A DNA stretch of 64,000 bases from an uncultured Eubacteriales bacterium (GCA_905209085.1 CAJLRM010000002.1:399019-463018), one strand, 5' to 3'; shown: positions 52,069 through 61,495, numbered from the stretch's first letter. Numbers and translations: made by a program. The notes: a model not told the origin generated them from the sequence alone.

Positions 52069-52722
52069 ATGAAAAATGCGCTGAAAGAAGAATGGAAGGA
52101 CTTGGAAAATATCGGCGTCGGGGAAGATCTTTCCGTCCCCGACCGTTCCGACCGCAACCGGCAGATCATCGCGGCGTATTACCGCCCTAAGAAGAGGGAA
52201 TTTCCCGCGGGGAAATTCGCCTGCGCCTTATGCTCTGTGGCGCTCGTCGCCGTGGTCGCCGCGGCCGTACTGCCGCAAATGCTGAAAGAGGAAAACGACG
52301 GCATCTATATGGATCAAAGCTGCGTGAGGACGGATCTGTCCATGCCGCGGCTCAGCGAGGAAGCGGGCGTCTTTTTCCCCGACGCCGTGGAGGGCTATGC
52401 GGTGTCTTCCACCGCTCTTTATTACGACAGGGAAACGGACGCGACGCTGTCCGTAGCCGTCGAGTATCAGGCGGAGGACGGGACGAAGTTTCTCGTCAGC
52501 ATCGCCGTGGATAAGCGTTGCGCGGAATACATCACCGATTACAGCTGGTTCAACGAGGCGACGGAGCCGACGCGGCTGGGGGATAAAACCGTGATGGTAT
52601 CCGTTTTCGGCTCGGTGGTGGCGATGAGGTACGAAACGGACGAGAGGTATGTGGGATTTCGTTTCGACGCGACGGAGAAGGAGGTCGCTCTGCGCATTGC
52701 GGATGAAATTATCAACGGATGA
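52069..52722 (+). CDS. Single-pass membrane protein (possible anti-sigma factor)
   Basis: 217 residues: ~47 cytoplasmic residues, a TM helix (~50-70), and an extracellular beta-rich domain of ~145 residues. This topology, next to a divergent ECF sigma gene and behind a secreted protease, fits an anti-sigma factor, but no zinc or ASD motif is recognisable. It starts 25 bp after the protease gene and overlaps the EAL gene. Confidence 0.65.
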   Translation: MKNALKEEWKDLENIGVGEDLSVPDRSDRNRQIIAAYYRPKKREFPAGKFACALCSVALVAVVAAAVLPQMLKEENDGIYMDQSCVRTDLSMPRLSEEAGVFFPDAVEGYAVSSTALYYDRETDATLSVAVEYQAEDGTKFLVSIAVDKRCAEYITDYSWFNEATEPTRLGDKTVMVSVFGSVVAMRYETDERYVGFRFDATEKEVALRIADEIING

Positions 52723-53548
52723 TCGGCGCCCCGCTTTGGCCGAAGCTCTAAAAAAGGGGAAAATAAAGCTCGCCTTTCAACCCATCTACGAAAGCGGGGG
52801 CGAGAGGTTCAATAAAGCGGAGGTGCTCTGCCGTCTGGAATACGGCGGGAAAATCGTCATGCCCGGGGACTTTATTCCCTATGCGGAACAGAACGGGTAC
52901 ATAGACGCCGTGACGATAGGCGTTTTGAAGGAATTGGGCGAATGCCGGGCGCGGTCGGCGCTTGAAAATATCGTCTTTTCCGTCAATATTTCCCCCGTAC
53001 AGCTGAAAAAAAAGGGGTTTGGCAAATGCTTTTCGGCTTGGGTCGAGGAGAGCGGCTTAGAGCCGAAAAGCATCATCGCCGAGATAACGGAAACGGAGGA
53101 ATACGAGGTCGGGGGAACGGTGGCGGAGAACCTCGCCGCGCTGGAACAAAGCGGGTTTTTCCTCGCGGTGGACGATTTCGGCAAAGGCTCTTCCGACATC
53201 GAAAAAGTTGCGCTCCTTCCCGTCCGCTATATCAAGATAGACAAAATGTACATCGACCGCATAGAGGAAAGCGGGGTGGAGAGGATGCTCCGCACCGTCA
53301 TAGGCTATGCGGGGAGGACAGGGAAAAAGTGCGTCGCGGAGGGCGTGGAAACGCTGCGACAAAAGCAGATTCTCGAACGCCTTTGCTGCCACTATTTTCA
53401 AGGCTACCTCTTTTCCCGTCCGCTGTACGAGGAAGAATTCCTGCTCGCCGTCGAGGAAAGGGGATCCGTCCCCGCCCGCGGGCAAATTTCAACGATCGCT
53501 TACCCCGCTTCGGACGCTTCGGCGGACGGAGCGCGCATATACCGATGA
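52703..53548 (+). CDS. EAL-domain cyclic di-GMP phosphodiesterase
   Basis: 281 residues, EAL domain without a GGDEF partner. Catalytic positions are present: E in KAEVLCR (EVL instead of EAL), N in VNISPVQL, E in AEITETEE, DDFGKGSS, K in IKIDKMYI, and E in AEGVET. It should hydrolyse cyclic di-GMP and is probably cytoplasmic. The start is inside the preceding gene (ATG 52703), with GGAGG about 20 bases upstream; the exact start is uncertain. Confidence 0.88.
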   Translation: MKLSTDDRRPALAEALKKGKIKLAFQPIYESGGERFNKAEVLCRLEYGGKIVMPGDFIPYAEQNGYIDAVTIGVLKELGECRARSALENIVFSVNISPVQLKKKGFGKCFSAWVEESGLEPKSIIAEITETEEYEVGGTVAENLAALEQSGFFLAVDDFGKGSSDIEKVALLPVRYIKIDKMYIDRIEESGVERMLRTVIGYAGRTGKKCVAEGVETLRQKQILERLCCHYFQGYLFSRPLYEEEFLLAVEERGSVPARGQISTIAYPASDASADGARIYR

Positions 53549-53564
53549 ATCTTTGTGAAGAAAG

Positions 53565-53597
53565 CGCGAGGGATCGCTCCCCTCGCGTTTTCTCTTT
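53565..53597 (+). terminator. Terminator after the EAL gene
   Basis: CGCGAGGG (53565-53572) pairs with CCCTCGCG (53580-53587), followed by TTTTCTCTTTT. Confidence 0.85.
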
Positions 53598-54088
53598 TCG
53601 CCGCCTATCAAAAACGCAACGATCCGATAAAGATCTCGTGCGCCGCGGGGACGCCGCGCATACAGCTTTTTAACGGGAGGTCCGGGCAGCCCCGATTGGA
53701 AACGCATGAAAAATTTTCGACAAAGGGAGTGAACCGACGGCCTTTTGGCCGATTGCCCCTCGACGGAGAAAAAATCGCTCCCATAATAGGGGCGGAACGA
53801 AGGGCGGGCGGGAAAGCGCCGCGGCTCGTTTCTTCCGATTTCTCGGCCCTACGTTTGGCAAGGGCGCGCGCGGGAGAAGGGCGGAGCGAGGGAAAAATTC
53901 GCCGGGAGGAGCGGGGCGGCTCCCCCTTCTCTTTCGGGAAGGGCGCGGCTTTCGGCGACGGGACGGACGCTCGCCTTCGAGCGCTTGAAAAAACGGATGC
54001 GCCGCCGCGCTTAAACGAAAGGCGGGCGGGGCGAAAGAGTTGCCCTTTTCCGATTTGTTTTTTTCTTTGAGGAATTTTTCAAAAACTA

Positions 54089-54117
54089 TTGACAAACGTA
54101 AATGCATATGCTATTAT
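54089..54117 (+). promoter_or_regulatory. Promoter of the GntR/ABC/LRR operon
   Basis: TTGACA (54089-54094), 17-bp spacer, TATTAT (54112-54117). Confidence 0.82.
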
Positions 54118-54138
54118 TGTATTAGACGAATAATACAA
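54117..54138. promoter_or_regulatory. Operator O1 (TTGTATTA-N6-TAATACAA)
   Basis: A perfect 8-bp inverted repeat that overlaps the -10 box and the transcript start. It fits autoregulation by the GntR/YtrA-type product of the first gene. Confidence 0.72.
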
Positions 54139-54176
54139 GGGCTTCGGGCGGCTAACGCTCTTTTTTAAAAACCTAC

Positions 54177-54198
54177 TTGTACTATTTTAATAATACAA
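54177..54198. promoter_or_regulatory. Operator O2 (TTGTACTA-N6-TAATACAA)
   Basis: Same arm sequence as O1 with one mismatch and the same 6-bp spacer, 60 bp downstream centre to centre and just before the first gene. Confidence 0.68.
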
Positions 54199-54216
54199 AA
54201 AATGGGGGGCGGGCAA

Positions 54217-54570
54217 TTGGAATTCAAGAGCAATCAGACGATCGCGTCGCAGATCGCGGCGTACGTCAAAAAAGAAATATTCAGCGGCCGTTACGCCCCG
54301 GGACAGAAGATACTGCCCATACGAGAGTTCGCCGCCTTTTGCTGCGTCAATCCCAACACGGTGGTGAAGGTGTACGCGGAGCTGGAAGCGGAGGGGCTGA
54401 TCTATACGGACAGCACGCTGGGCAAGTTCGTCAACGCGGACGAGAGCGGGATCGCAAAGAAGCGGAAGGAGTACCTGCGCGCCCGCATGGGCGAATTCCG
54501 CACGGAGCTAAAAGGCTGCGGGGTGGACGAAGAGGAGTTTATGAAGCTTGCGAAGGAGGTTTCAAAGTGA
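54217..54570 (+). CDS. GntR-family regulator, YtrA type
   Basis: 117 residues from TTG 54217, where the family normally begins (EFKSNQTIASQI) and a purine-rich GGGGGGCGGG stands just upstream. An in-frame ATG at 54202 lacks a ribosome binding site. Winged HTH: IFSGRYAPGQKILPIREFA and CCVNPNTVVKVYAELEAEGLI; no effector domain, as in YtrA. It should repress its own operon through O1/O2 and respond to cell-envelope stress, by analogy. The stop overlaps the ABC ATPase start (GTGA). Confidence 0.88.
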   Translation: MEFKSNQTIASQIAAYVKKEIFSGRYAPGQKILPIREFAAFCCVNPNTVVKVYAELEAEGLIYTDSTLGKFVNADESGIAKKRKEYLRARMGEFRTELKGCGVDEEEFMKLAKEVSK

Positions 54571-55247
54571 GAGAACAGGCGTTCGGAGGAGAGAATATTT
54601 CGAGGAAATTCGGCAAAAAGGTCGTGCTGAACGGGGCGTCGTTCTCGCTGCCGTTAAGCGGCGTAGCGGGGATATTCGGGCTGAACGGCTCGGGAAAAAC
54701 CACGCTGTTGAGGATCCTCGCGGGATTGGACGGGGATTTTTCGGGCGAGTTATACAAGACGGATTTCGAGGACGTGGCGTACATGACGACGGAGGGCTCT
54801 TTTCCCTTCGGCATGAACGTAAAGGGCGCGGTGGAATTTTACGACACCTTTACGCGGGGGCTTCAAAGGGACAAAATTTTCGAGGCGGCGCAAGAGGCCG
54901 GGATCTCCTTGAAGAGTCCGATCTTTTCCCTTTCGTCGGGCATGAAACAGTATTTCAAATTTTTGCTGACGGCGTACAGCGGGGCGAGCGTCTGCCTGTT
55001 CGACGAGCCGCTCTCCAATCTCGACGTCAATATGCGCGAGCGCATCGCGCGCACGATGATCATGGAGTGCGGCGAGGGGCGGCTGTTTATCGTCACCACG
55101 CACGAGATCAAGGAAATAGAGGCGCTCATCGACGGATTTCTCATCTTAAAGGACGGGAAATTGTCGGGATATTATGCGAGCGAGGATGTGCGCGAGAGCA
55201 CGGGCAAGAGCGTTGCGGAATTCTATAAGGAGAAGGTCAATGGATAA
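54567..55247 (+). CDS. ABC transporter ATPase subunit
   Basis: 226 residues, GTG start overlapping the previous stop. Walker A GLNGSGKTT, signature FSLSSGMKQ (degenerate LSGGQ), Walker B CLFDEPL and H-loop TTHE. It powers the membrane protein that follows. The short, degenerate signature is seen in several bacitracin/YtrB-like exporters. Confidence 0.9.
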   Translation: MREQAFGGENISRKFGKKVVLNGASFSLPLSGVAGIFGLNGSGKTTLLRILAGLDGDFSGELYKTDFEDVAYMTTEGSFPFGMNVKGAVEFYDTFTRGLQRDKIFEAAQEAGISLKSPIFSLSSGMKQYFKFLLTAYSGASVCLFDEPLSNLDVNMRERIARTMIMECGEGRLFIVTTHEIKEIEALIDGFLILKDGKLSGYYASEDVRESTGKSVAEFYKEKVNG

Positions 55248-56226
55248 AAAATTGTTTTTATACGAATTGAAAGCGCTCGGCAAAGTGCCCCTCATCGCCC
55301 TGTGCGGCTACGGGGCGGCGTGGCTCGTCTGCGGGGTGCTGTGGTGGTGGTCGCGCTGGTCGATGGAGGGAATAGACGCGGTTTCCCGCGTGGCGCTTTA
55401 CATCCTCTTCGCCTATCTCGTCGCGACGACCGTTTACCGCACCGCGGCTTACGACAGGCTGTATGCCAAGGTGAACAAGACTCCGCTCTCCCTGTTGACG
55501 ACGCGGATGCTCTGTCTCGCCATCTGCTGCGCCGCGACGGTGACGGTGCTGCTTCTGGGCGGAACGCTGATGGACTTCATCGCCCGAAAGACCGATCCCC
55601 AGGACTTTTCTCCCCTTCGGGTGTCCTATTTGATGTTTACGCTCTGTCATCGCAGTCCGTATTACATTTTTTTCATACTCTCGGTGACGATTAACGCTTT
55701 GGTGCTGTATTCCCTCTGTTCCGTCGTCATAAACGCCGTGAGGGCCGTGCGCTCCCCCTTCGCCAAAGTTTTGACGGGAGTCGTGTCCGCGGCGGCGATG
55801 GCGATCTTTTGGCTCGCATCCGCGAATCTCGTGCAGGTGATCCCGCAGGCGCCCGCCTGGGGAATGAATGAACTTTATACGTATCCCATGCCGTTTGACC
55901 CCTTTTCTTATACGGAATACACCCACGCATACCTAACCTACGCAGACGTAACGGAAAGGGCGCCGATCTTCCTGTGCTACGCGTGCTGGAACATCTGCAA
56001 CATAGCGACGCTTACAGCGGGACTCCTTCTGATCTTTCTCGCCTTTTCCGCAAACGCCTTTTTCAGGGGCGGCTTTGGAAGACTGTGGAAAAAAAGCGGA
56101 GCCGCGGGGGATACGCTGGACTCTTTTTTCGCGCGCGGCTCCAATGGAGTCCCGCGGAATAAAAACGAAAAAATCGACGTTGCCGACGACCTTTCAGAGA
56201 GCGGAACGGGGAGGTGGAAAAAGTGA
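55240..56226 (+). CDS. ABC transporter permease-like membrane protein
   Basis: 328 residues with about six hydrophobic segments (~18-42, 48-68, 90-112, 145-168, 180-205, 255-285) and a charged C-terminus. It overlaps the ATPase gene by 8 bases and the LRR gene by 4. Likely the membrane subunit of the exporter; substrate unknown. It does not show an obvious named permease family. Confidence 0.78.
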   Translation: MDKKLFLYELKALGKVPLIALCGYGAAWLVCGVLWWWSRWSMEGIDAVSRVALYILFAYLVATTVYRTAAYDRLYAKVNKTPLSLLTTRMLCLAICCAATVTVLLLGGTLMDFIARKTDPQDFSPLRVSYLMFTLCHRSPYYIFFILSVTINALVLYSLCSVVINAVRAVRSPFAKVLTGVVSAAAMAIFWLASANLVQVIPQAPAWGMNELYTYPMPFDPFSYTEYTHAYLTYADVTERAPIFLCYACWNICNIATLTAGLLLIFLAFSANAFFRGGFGRLWKKSGAAGDTLDSFFARGSNGVPRNKNEKIDVADDLSESGTGRWKK

Positions 56227-59200
56227 AAAAAAATACGAAACTCATCGGCAGAAAAATTCTCCTGATTCTATTTCCCGTATTGTTTCTCGGATTTTGCGCT
56301 CTGGCCGTTTTCAGTTTGAACGGTCCGAGAGTGTTTAATAACACGTATCCGAAAGACTTTGCGCCCAAGGAAATGACGGAGATGAAAAAAGGGGAATCGC
56401 TGAAACTCAGCGACGTGAATCCCGAGTACGCGGAATTCGAAAAGTCCCAAGACGGACATAAGTTTCCCGTCCGCAAACAGAGCGTCTGTAAGCTGATCGG
56501 CAGCGAAAAAGTGGACGGCGACGGCATCTTTCTCGACGAACGCGGGGAAGTCCACGCTTTGGGAACGGGCATTTGGGAGCTTACCTTCACCGTGAGCGAG
56601 AGCCGCTTTGACGGCACAGGGAATAAAAGGTTGTCTTATAGCTTCGTCAATCATTTTGTCGTATACGAAGCGAACGAGGAAGACTATACCCCCTGGAAAA
56701 ACGAGTACATGAGATGGGAGCCGACGGAAAGCTATATTCTGACGGAGGACATAGAACTCGACGCGTGGGAAAGTTACGAGATCTATCGGGATAAATTTAC
56801 GGGGATTATCGTCAATCCTTACGGCTATACGATCACCTGCAACACTTCCCCCGCCCTTTTTAAAAACAACGCGGGGATTCTCAACGGCTTAAAGATCAAG
56901 ACGACCGCCGTTTTGCCCGTCGGCTATGACGCGTTTGCAAGTAATAACCGAGGCGTCGTAAAAAATTGCAGCCTCGAAGGAAAAATCGTGATAGATCCCG
57001 ACTTTAAAGACGACACCCTCTACGAACCGTATAGCTACGATTATTATTATAGAGAGGAGGAACATAGAATCGGCTTGCTGACGGGGGACGGCTTCTTTTC
57101 CGACAATACGGTGCGCGTCGAACTCTATACGGACGGGGCGATCTCTCCGTTTTCGTTCGATTCGGGGTATACCTCTGAATATCTGTCGTTCGGGGGAGTC
57201 GAAAATAACGCGCTCTACATCGACGCTTATTATCTCCGCGACAACATAAAGAGCCGTCGCCGCAACGTGCTTTTGGAAAAATTCTCGGCGGACAGCGAGC
57301 TGATCAGGGCGGGCAATACGATAAAATATCTCGACGGCACGAAGCTCGACTATACTCGTAAACACAATGTGCAGGTCGTGATGCCGGGGGAGTACGGTTC
57401 GTTTGATTATACGCTCCCCGAGCGGGCGGCGGTGGATATCGACGAGTCGTTCGGAAATTGGGTTTTATGCAACAACTCCAATACCGAGGTGAAGTATTGG
57501 CTCGTCAACGGCGAGCGTTACGATACTTTGAACGAGTTGCGCGTGACGGAAGATCTGACTTTGAAGCCTTACGTCAAATACAGCCAGACAATTTGGTCTT
57601 CTTACAAAATAAGCAACGCGGACGAAACGTTAACTTTTGTCGGCGGAAAATATTTCGCCCAGGAAATTTTTAACGGTTTCCTTTTCGATCCCCTCAACGT
57701 ATATCCGAAAAAAATCGTCATTCCCAAGGACTGCCCGGCGTCTTTATGGGGCGATTCGCAAAGGGTGTTCAGCGACGACAGCGCGGAATTTTTAAGGGAG
57801 TTTGTCCGCGGCGGCGGGGAATTCGTCGTAGGCGACGGGCATCCCGATATGGTGATGCTGGACGACAAAAGCCTGTGTACGGCGAACGGCAGGACGCTGC
57901 TTGATTATTTCGACGAAGAAGGACAGACGGATTTTACGCCCCATCCTTTGATCCGCGGCATAGAGCACTTTGCATTCCTGAAAGGCAACTCGCTGAAAAA
58001 TTTTGACGTTTCGGGCATTGAAAGTTTCAGACGCAACGCGTTCGCCTATTGCGCGGAAGCGGAAAGCATAAACTTCGGAAAAACGGTGAGCGTTTCTTTG
58101 AGCGAGAACGAGATTGCCGCCGACCTGTATTCGCTCGTATGCAATCTGCCGAAATTAAAACAGGTGAATATTTCTGAGGAAAATCCCGATTACTTTATGG
58201 CAAACGGAGCCGTCGTCAATAAGGCGGAAACGGCGAGCGGCGGGGCGGGTACCCTCGTCTATTATCCCGCGGGGCTTACGGGAACGCTGCGCGTACCCGA
58301 CTGCGTAACGGCGCTGAGAGTGGGGAACGGTTTAGAAAACAGCATAGGCGCGGATTGCATAGAGGAACTCGTCCTGCCCGATTCTATCTCCGTATTCCAT
58401 CAACAATCTGTCGGAAAGTGTAAAAATTTGCAAAAAATCGTGTTCGGAAGTCCCGAATCGCTGAAATTGATAGGTCCGTATTCTTCCGAAAACGAAGAGA
58501 AATTTTCTCGGCTGACGCAGCTGAGCTTCGGCGATATAAAGGTTTTAAATTACGACGGATATGTTTTTCGCAAATCCGATGTCGGGGTCGTCACTCTTCC
58601 CGAAAACCTGACGGAGGAAAGTCATGTGCCCTATTACTGCGCGGGGTATGAGATTTCTGAAAATAACGCCGCTTTTAAAACGGCGGACGGCGTTTTATAC
58701 AATAAGGCAGGAAATATGCTGATGGTCTATCCCGCCTTTAAAGAAACGAAGGAATTTATCGTTCCCGACGGCGTTGTCTGCAATATGCCGTATGCGTGGA
58801 TGGAATCCCGGGCGGAAAAAGTCGTTTTCCCCGACAGCTTTTACACTTTGTCGGCAAAAGCCTTTTCCGAAAATAAAAATATCCGTCAGATCGCATTCGC
58901 GGAAAGCGCGGAAGGTTTGATTTTGGATCTCTATTCGTTTGAGAACTGCAAAAATCTGGAAAGCGTCACGATCGGCAATCGAAAAGGGGGCGTGGAGATA
59001 GGCGATTATGCGTTCTACGGCTGCGAGAGCTTGACGAAGTTCACCGACACCGATGTCGACAGTCTTGGCAAGTACGCCTTTCGGGCGGCGGGGATCACCG
59101 ACTTTACCTTTTTTATGAAAGAAAACGATTCCCTCGGGATAGGGTGCTTTATGGACAGCAAGCTTACCCGAGTAGAATTCGCTAAGAATTGCGCCGTTAC

Positions 59201-60386
59201 GCGCATTCCCTCCAATTGTTTTTCCAATACGCCTTTGGAACGCGTCGAATTAGGCAATATTAAGGAAATTTACGGCGAGGCGTTCTACAATTGCAAATCT
59301 TTGAAAAAAATAGATCTTTCGTATGTGGAATCGGTAGGCGAAAGCGCCTTTAAAAGTACGGGGCTTCAAGCTGTCCGAAGCGGAAGGCTTGCGTCCGTTT
59401 CGAATTCCGCGTTCAAGGACTGCGGGGATTTGACGGTCGTGGAACTGCTCAATGTGCAGAGCGTGGGGGAAGCTGCGTTTGCGAATACGCCCGTTTGTGT
59501 CGTCGTGATGAACGAAGCGCTGCAAATCGGCGCGTCCGCGTTCGAAAACTGCACGAATTTGGAGAGCGCAAGCTTCAAAAGGTGCGTCGAGGTAGGGGAA
59601 AAGGCGTTTGCGAACTGCGGAAATCTGACGACTTTCGAAGGCTCGCCCGCCCGCGTAAGGGAGAAGGCCTTTTTCGACTGTGCGGCGCTTAAAAGCATGG
59701 CCTTTGCGGATACCGAGGATGTCTTCGTGGGAATAAGCGCGTTTGTCAATTGCAGAACGCTCGACCGTATTGAGATAGCCGTGCCGTCGGAGAACTCGAT
59801 TCGAATAGGCGCGGAAGCTTTCCTGAATTGCTCCGGAATAGAAATTTTGAAATTGTCCGGCGGCAATGTCGCGGTGGGGCAATCGGCGTTTCGCGAAAGC
59901 AATTTGAAAGGCGTAGAGATTGCGGCAACGAGCGATTCGGCGTATGTCACTATTGAGAACTCGGCTTTTTCGGACTCTTCTTTGCTGGCGTATGCCGCGA
60001 TCTCGGCAACGAGCGATTTTGCTGGCATCGCGGTCGAAGACGCGGCGTTCGAAGGCTGCGCCGCCTTGGTCAAAGTCGATCTTTCCGCTTCGGGAGCAGG
60101 CTCGTTCGTCAGGCTTGAAAATAAGGCGTTCAATTACTGTACCTCTTTGACGGAGATGCATATTCGCGCCCAAAGTGGTCACATTCTTCCCACCTCCCTT
60201 TCCACGGGAACGTCTGTCGAGGTATATCTCGACGTCGAAGCGGCTTTCCAATGGGAGGGCAAGGTGCCCGCGGACGTCCTCTTATACGTTCCCGAGGCGC
60301 TCGTGAAAACCATTCTCGACACTTGGAACGTGTATGAAAAACAGGTGATTCCCTATGATTTTTCCAAAGGAGAAGAGGTCGCGTGA
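56223..60386 (+). CDS. Giant BspA-type leucine-rich-repeat surface protein
   Basis: 1387 residues from GTG 56223 (GGGGAGG upstream; overlaps the permease stop). A single N-terminal membrane anchor (~10-35) is followed by ~480 residues without recognised repeats and then LRR_5/BspA-type units of ~23 residues from ~590 to ~1340. The recurring pattern is A-F-x(2)-C-x(2)-L-x(3)-x-L. These proteins are usually secreted or anchored outside the cell and bind host or cell-surface ligands. Its place in an ABC operon suggests that it works with the transporter. The last ~45 residues form a non-repeat cap. Confidence 0.88.
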   Translation: MKKNTKLIGRKILLILFPVLFLGFCALAVFSLNGPRVFNNTYPKDFAPKEMTEMKKGESLKLSDVNPEYAEFEKSQDGHKFPVRKQSVCKLIGSEKVDGDGIFLDERGEVHALGTGIWELTFTVSESRFDGTGNKRLSYSFVNHFVVYEANEEDYTPWKNEYMRWEPTESYILTEDIELDAWESYEIYRDKFTGIIVNPYGYTITCNTSPALFKNNAGILNGLKIKTTAVLPVGYDAFASNNRGVVKNCSLEGKIVIDPDFKDDTLYEPYSYDYYYREEEHRIGLLTGDGFFSDNTVRVELYTDGAISPFSFDSGYTSEYLSFGGVENNALYIDAYYLRDNIKSRRRNVLLEKFSADSELIRAGNTIKYLDGTKLDYTRKHNVQVVMPGEYGSFDYTLPERAAVDIDESFGNWVLCNNSNTEVKYWLVNGERYDTLNELRVTEDLTLKPYVKYSQTIWSSYKISNADETLTFVGGKYFAQEIFNGFLFDPLNVYPKKIVIPKDCPASLWGDSQRVFSDDSAEFLREFVRGGGEFVVGDGHPDMVMLDDKSLCTANGRTLLDYFDEEGQTDFTPHPLIRGIEHFAFLKGNSLKNFDVSGIESFRRNAFAYCAEAESINFGKTVSVSLSENEIAADLYSLVCNLPKLKQVNISEENPDYFMANGAVVNKAETASGGAGTLVYYPAGLTGTLRVPDCVTALRVGNGLENSIGADCIEELVLPDSISVFHQQSVGKCKNLQKIVFGSPESLKLIGPYSSENEEKFSRLTQLSFGDIKVLNYDGYVFRKSDVGVVTLPENLTEESHVPYYCAGYEISENNAAFKTADGVLYNKAGNMLMVYPAFKETKEFIVPDGVVCNMPYAWMESRAEKVVFPDSFYTLSAKAFSENKNIRQIAFAESAEGLILDLYSFENCKNLESVTIGNRKGGVEIGDYAFYGCESLTKFTDTDVDSLGKYAFRAAGITDFTFFMKENDSLGIGCFMDSKLTRVEFAKNCAVTRIPSNCFSNTPLERVELGNIKEIYGEAFYNCKSLKKIDLSYVESVGESAFKSTGLQAVRSGRLASVSNSAFKDCGDLTVVELLNVQSVGEAAFANTPVCVVVMNEALQIGASAFENCTNLESASFKRCVEVGEKAFANCGNLTTFEGSPARVREKAFFDCAALKSMAFADTEDVFVGISAFVNCRTLDRIEIAVPSENSIRIGAEAFLNCSGIEILKLSGGNVAVGQSAFRESNLKGVEIAATSDSAYVTIENSAFSDSSLLAYAAISATSDFAGIAVEDAAFEGCAALVKVDLSASGAGSFVRLENKAFNYCTSLTEMHIRAQSGHILPTSLSTGTSVEVYLDVEAAFQWEGKVPADVLLYVPEALVKTILDTWNVYEKQVIPYDFSKGEEVA

Positions 60387-60474
60387 GGGCGTGTCCCGCG
60401 TATAAAAAAGTTTATCCGAGAGAGTATGATTTATAGATAGATTTCCGAAAGAAGCGAAAGCTTTTTTCAAATCG

Positions 60475-60513
60475 AAAAACGGCGGTCGGGTTTTTCCCGG
60501 CCGCCGTTTTTTT
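60475..60513 (+). terminator. Bidirectional terminator after the LRR gene
   Basis: ACGGCGGTCGGG and CCCGGCCGCCGT form a near-perfect stem around TTTTT, with A- and T-runs on the flanks. Confidence 0.88.
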
Positions 60514-60611
60514 CCGCGCGGCGGGCATAGTTTTTGCCTAAATGAACCATGCTGTTTTTAAGGCGTTTTTTGAGCGTCCGGACTTTCTGCCCCTCTTTAT
60601 ACATAATACAT

Positions 60612-61376
60612 ATGGAAAAGAAATTCAGACTTTTAAAAGCGGAAGAAATCGAAGTGAAAATCAAGCAGGCGACGGAGAAGGGGGCGGTGGCGCTCATCTA
60701 CAAGACGTCGCGCGTGGACATGGATATTCTCGACGAAACGGTGGGCGCCGAAAATTGGGCGGACGACTATCGGGAAATTCACGGCAATCTCTATTGCGGC
60801 ATCGGCATTCGTCCCGCGCCCGACGCGCCTTTCGTGTGGAAATGGGACTGCGGCATCGAAAGCCGCGAGGACGCGGGCAACGAGAAAAAGGGCGAAGCCT
60901 CCGACGCCTTCAAACGCGCGGGCGTCAAATGGGGGATCGGACGGGAACTCTACACCGCTCCGTTTATCTTTTTGAACGTTCCCACGCAGAAGGACGGCGG
61001 CAGGTATAAGCTGACGAATCCTTTTGCGCGCTATGACGTCATGGAGATAGAGTACGATAAGGTACGGCGCATCCGCCGTCTTGTCGTCGTGGACGAACGG
61101 GGAAAAACCGTTTTCGAATACCCGCGGGAGAGGTCGTTGACGGCGCAGTCCGCGAAAAAGGCGAAGGGGTGCGCCGCTAAGGAAAACGCCTGTTCCCTCA
61201 GTCCCGAGGATTGGGAAAAAATCGGCTATACGGAAGAGCAGCTCCAAGAAGTCGTGTTGAAACGCACGGGCAAACAGATAGGAGATCTCGACGAAAAGGA
61301 ATGCAGCCGTCTGCGCGAGTGGATAGACAAAGTCTATGAAAAGCGCCTTCAATCTCCGTTTCCCGAAAACGAATGA
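60612..61376 (+). CDS. Rad52/Rad22-type single-strand annealing protein
   Basis: 254 residues. The segment KKGEASDAFKRAGVKWGIGRELY is the core of the Rad52 DNA-binding domain; the C-terminal ~60 residues are helical. Such proteins anneal complementary single strands in recombination and are usually phage-borne. The ATG at 60612 has no ribosome binding site, while TATACA/CATAAT lies only 5-9 bases upstream, so a very short leader is possible. No phage genes surround it here. Confidence 0.85.
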   Translation: MEKKFRLLKAEEIEVKIKQATEKGAVALIYKTSRVDMDILDETVGAENWADDYREIHGNLYCGIGIRPAPDAPFVWKWDCGIESREDAGNEKKGEASDAFKRAGVKWGIGRELYTAPFIFLNVPTQKDGGRYKLTNPFARYDVMEIEYDKVRRIRRLVVVDERGKTVFEYPRERSLTAQSAKKAKGCAAKENACSLSPEDWEKIGYTEEQLQEVVLKRTGKQIGDLDEKECSRLREWIDKVYEKRLQSPFPENE

Positions 61377-61466
61377 AAGAATAGGGACGCACGCGGCACC
61401 GATTTCCGAAAACGACCGAAAAAGGGTAAAAGCCCTATAAAAGGGGATAAGGAGAGCTGTATTTTC

Positions 61467-61495
61467 TTGACAGGAGCAAAAGGATCTGCTATAAT
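61467..61495 (+). promoter_or_regulatory. Promoter of the ABC-F leader
   Basis: TTGACA (61467-61472), 17-bp spacer, TATAAT (61490-61495), both consensus. Confidence 0.88.

Larger units (their letters stand above)
53549..54216. other. Intergenic region before the GntR/ABC operon
   Basis: Apart from the terminator and the regulatory block (54089-54198) no element is clear. Frames at 53555-54070 (+) and 53670-54107 (-) are arginine/alanine-rich shadows without ribosome binding sites. A CGGCC-TTTT-GGCCG hairpin lies near 53740. Confidence 0.55.

Noticed and set aside
53555..54107. Overlapping frames on both strands before the GntR operon
   Set aside because: Arginine/alanine-rich, mutually antisense, no start signals.
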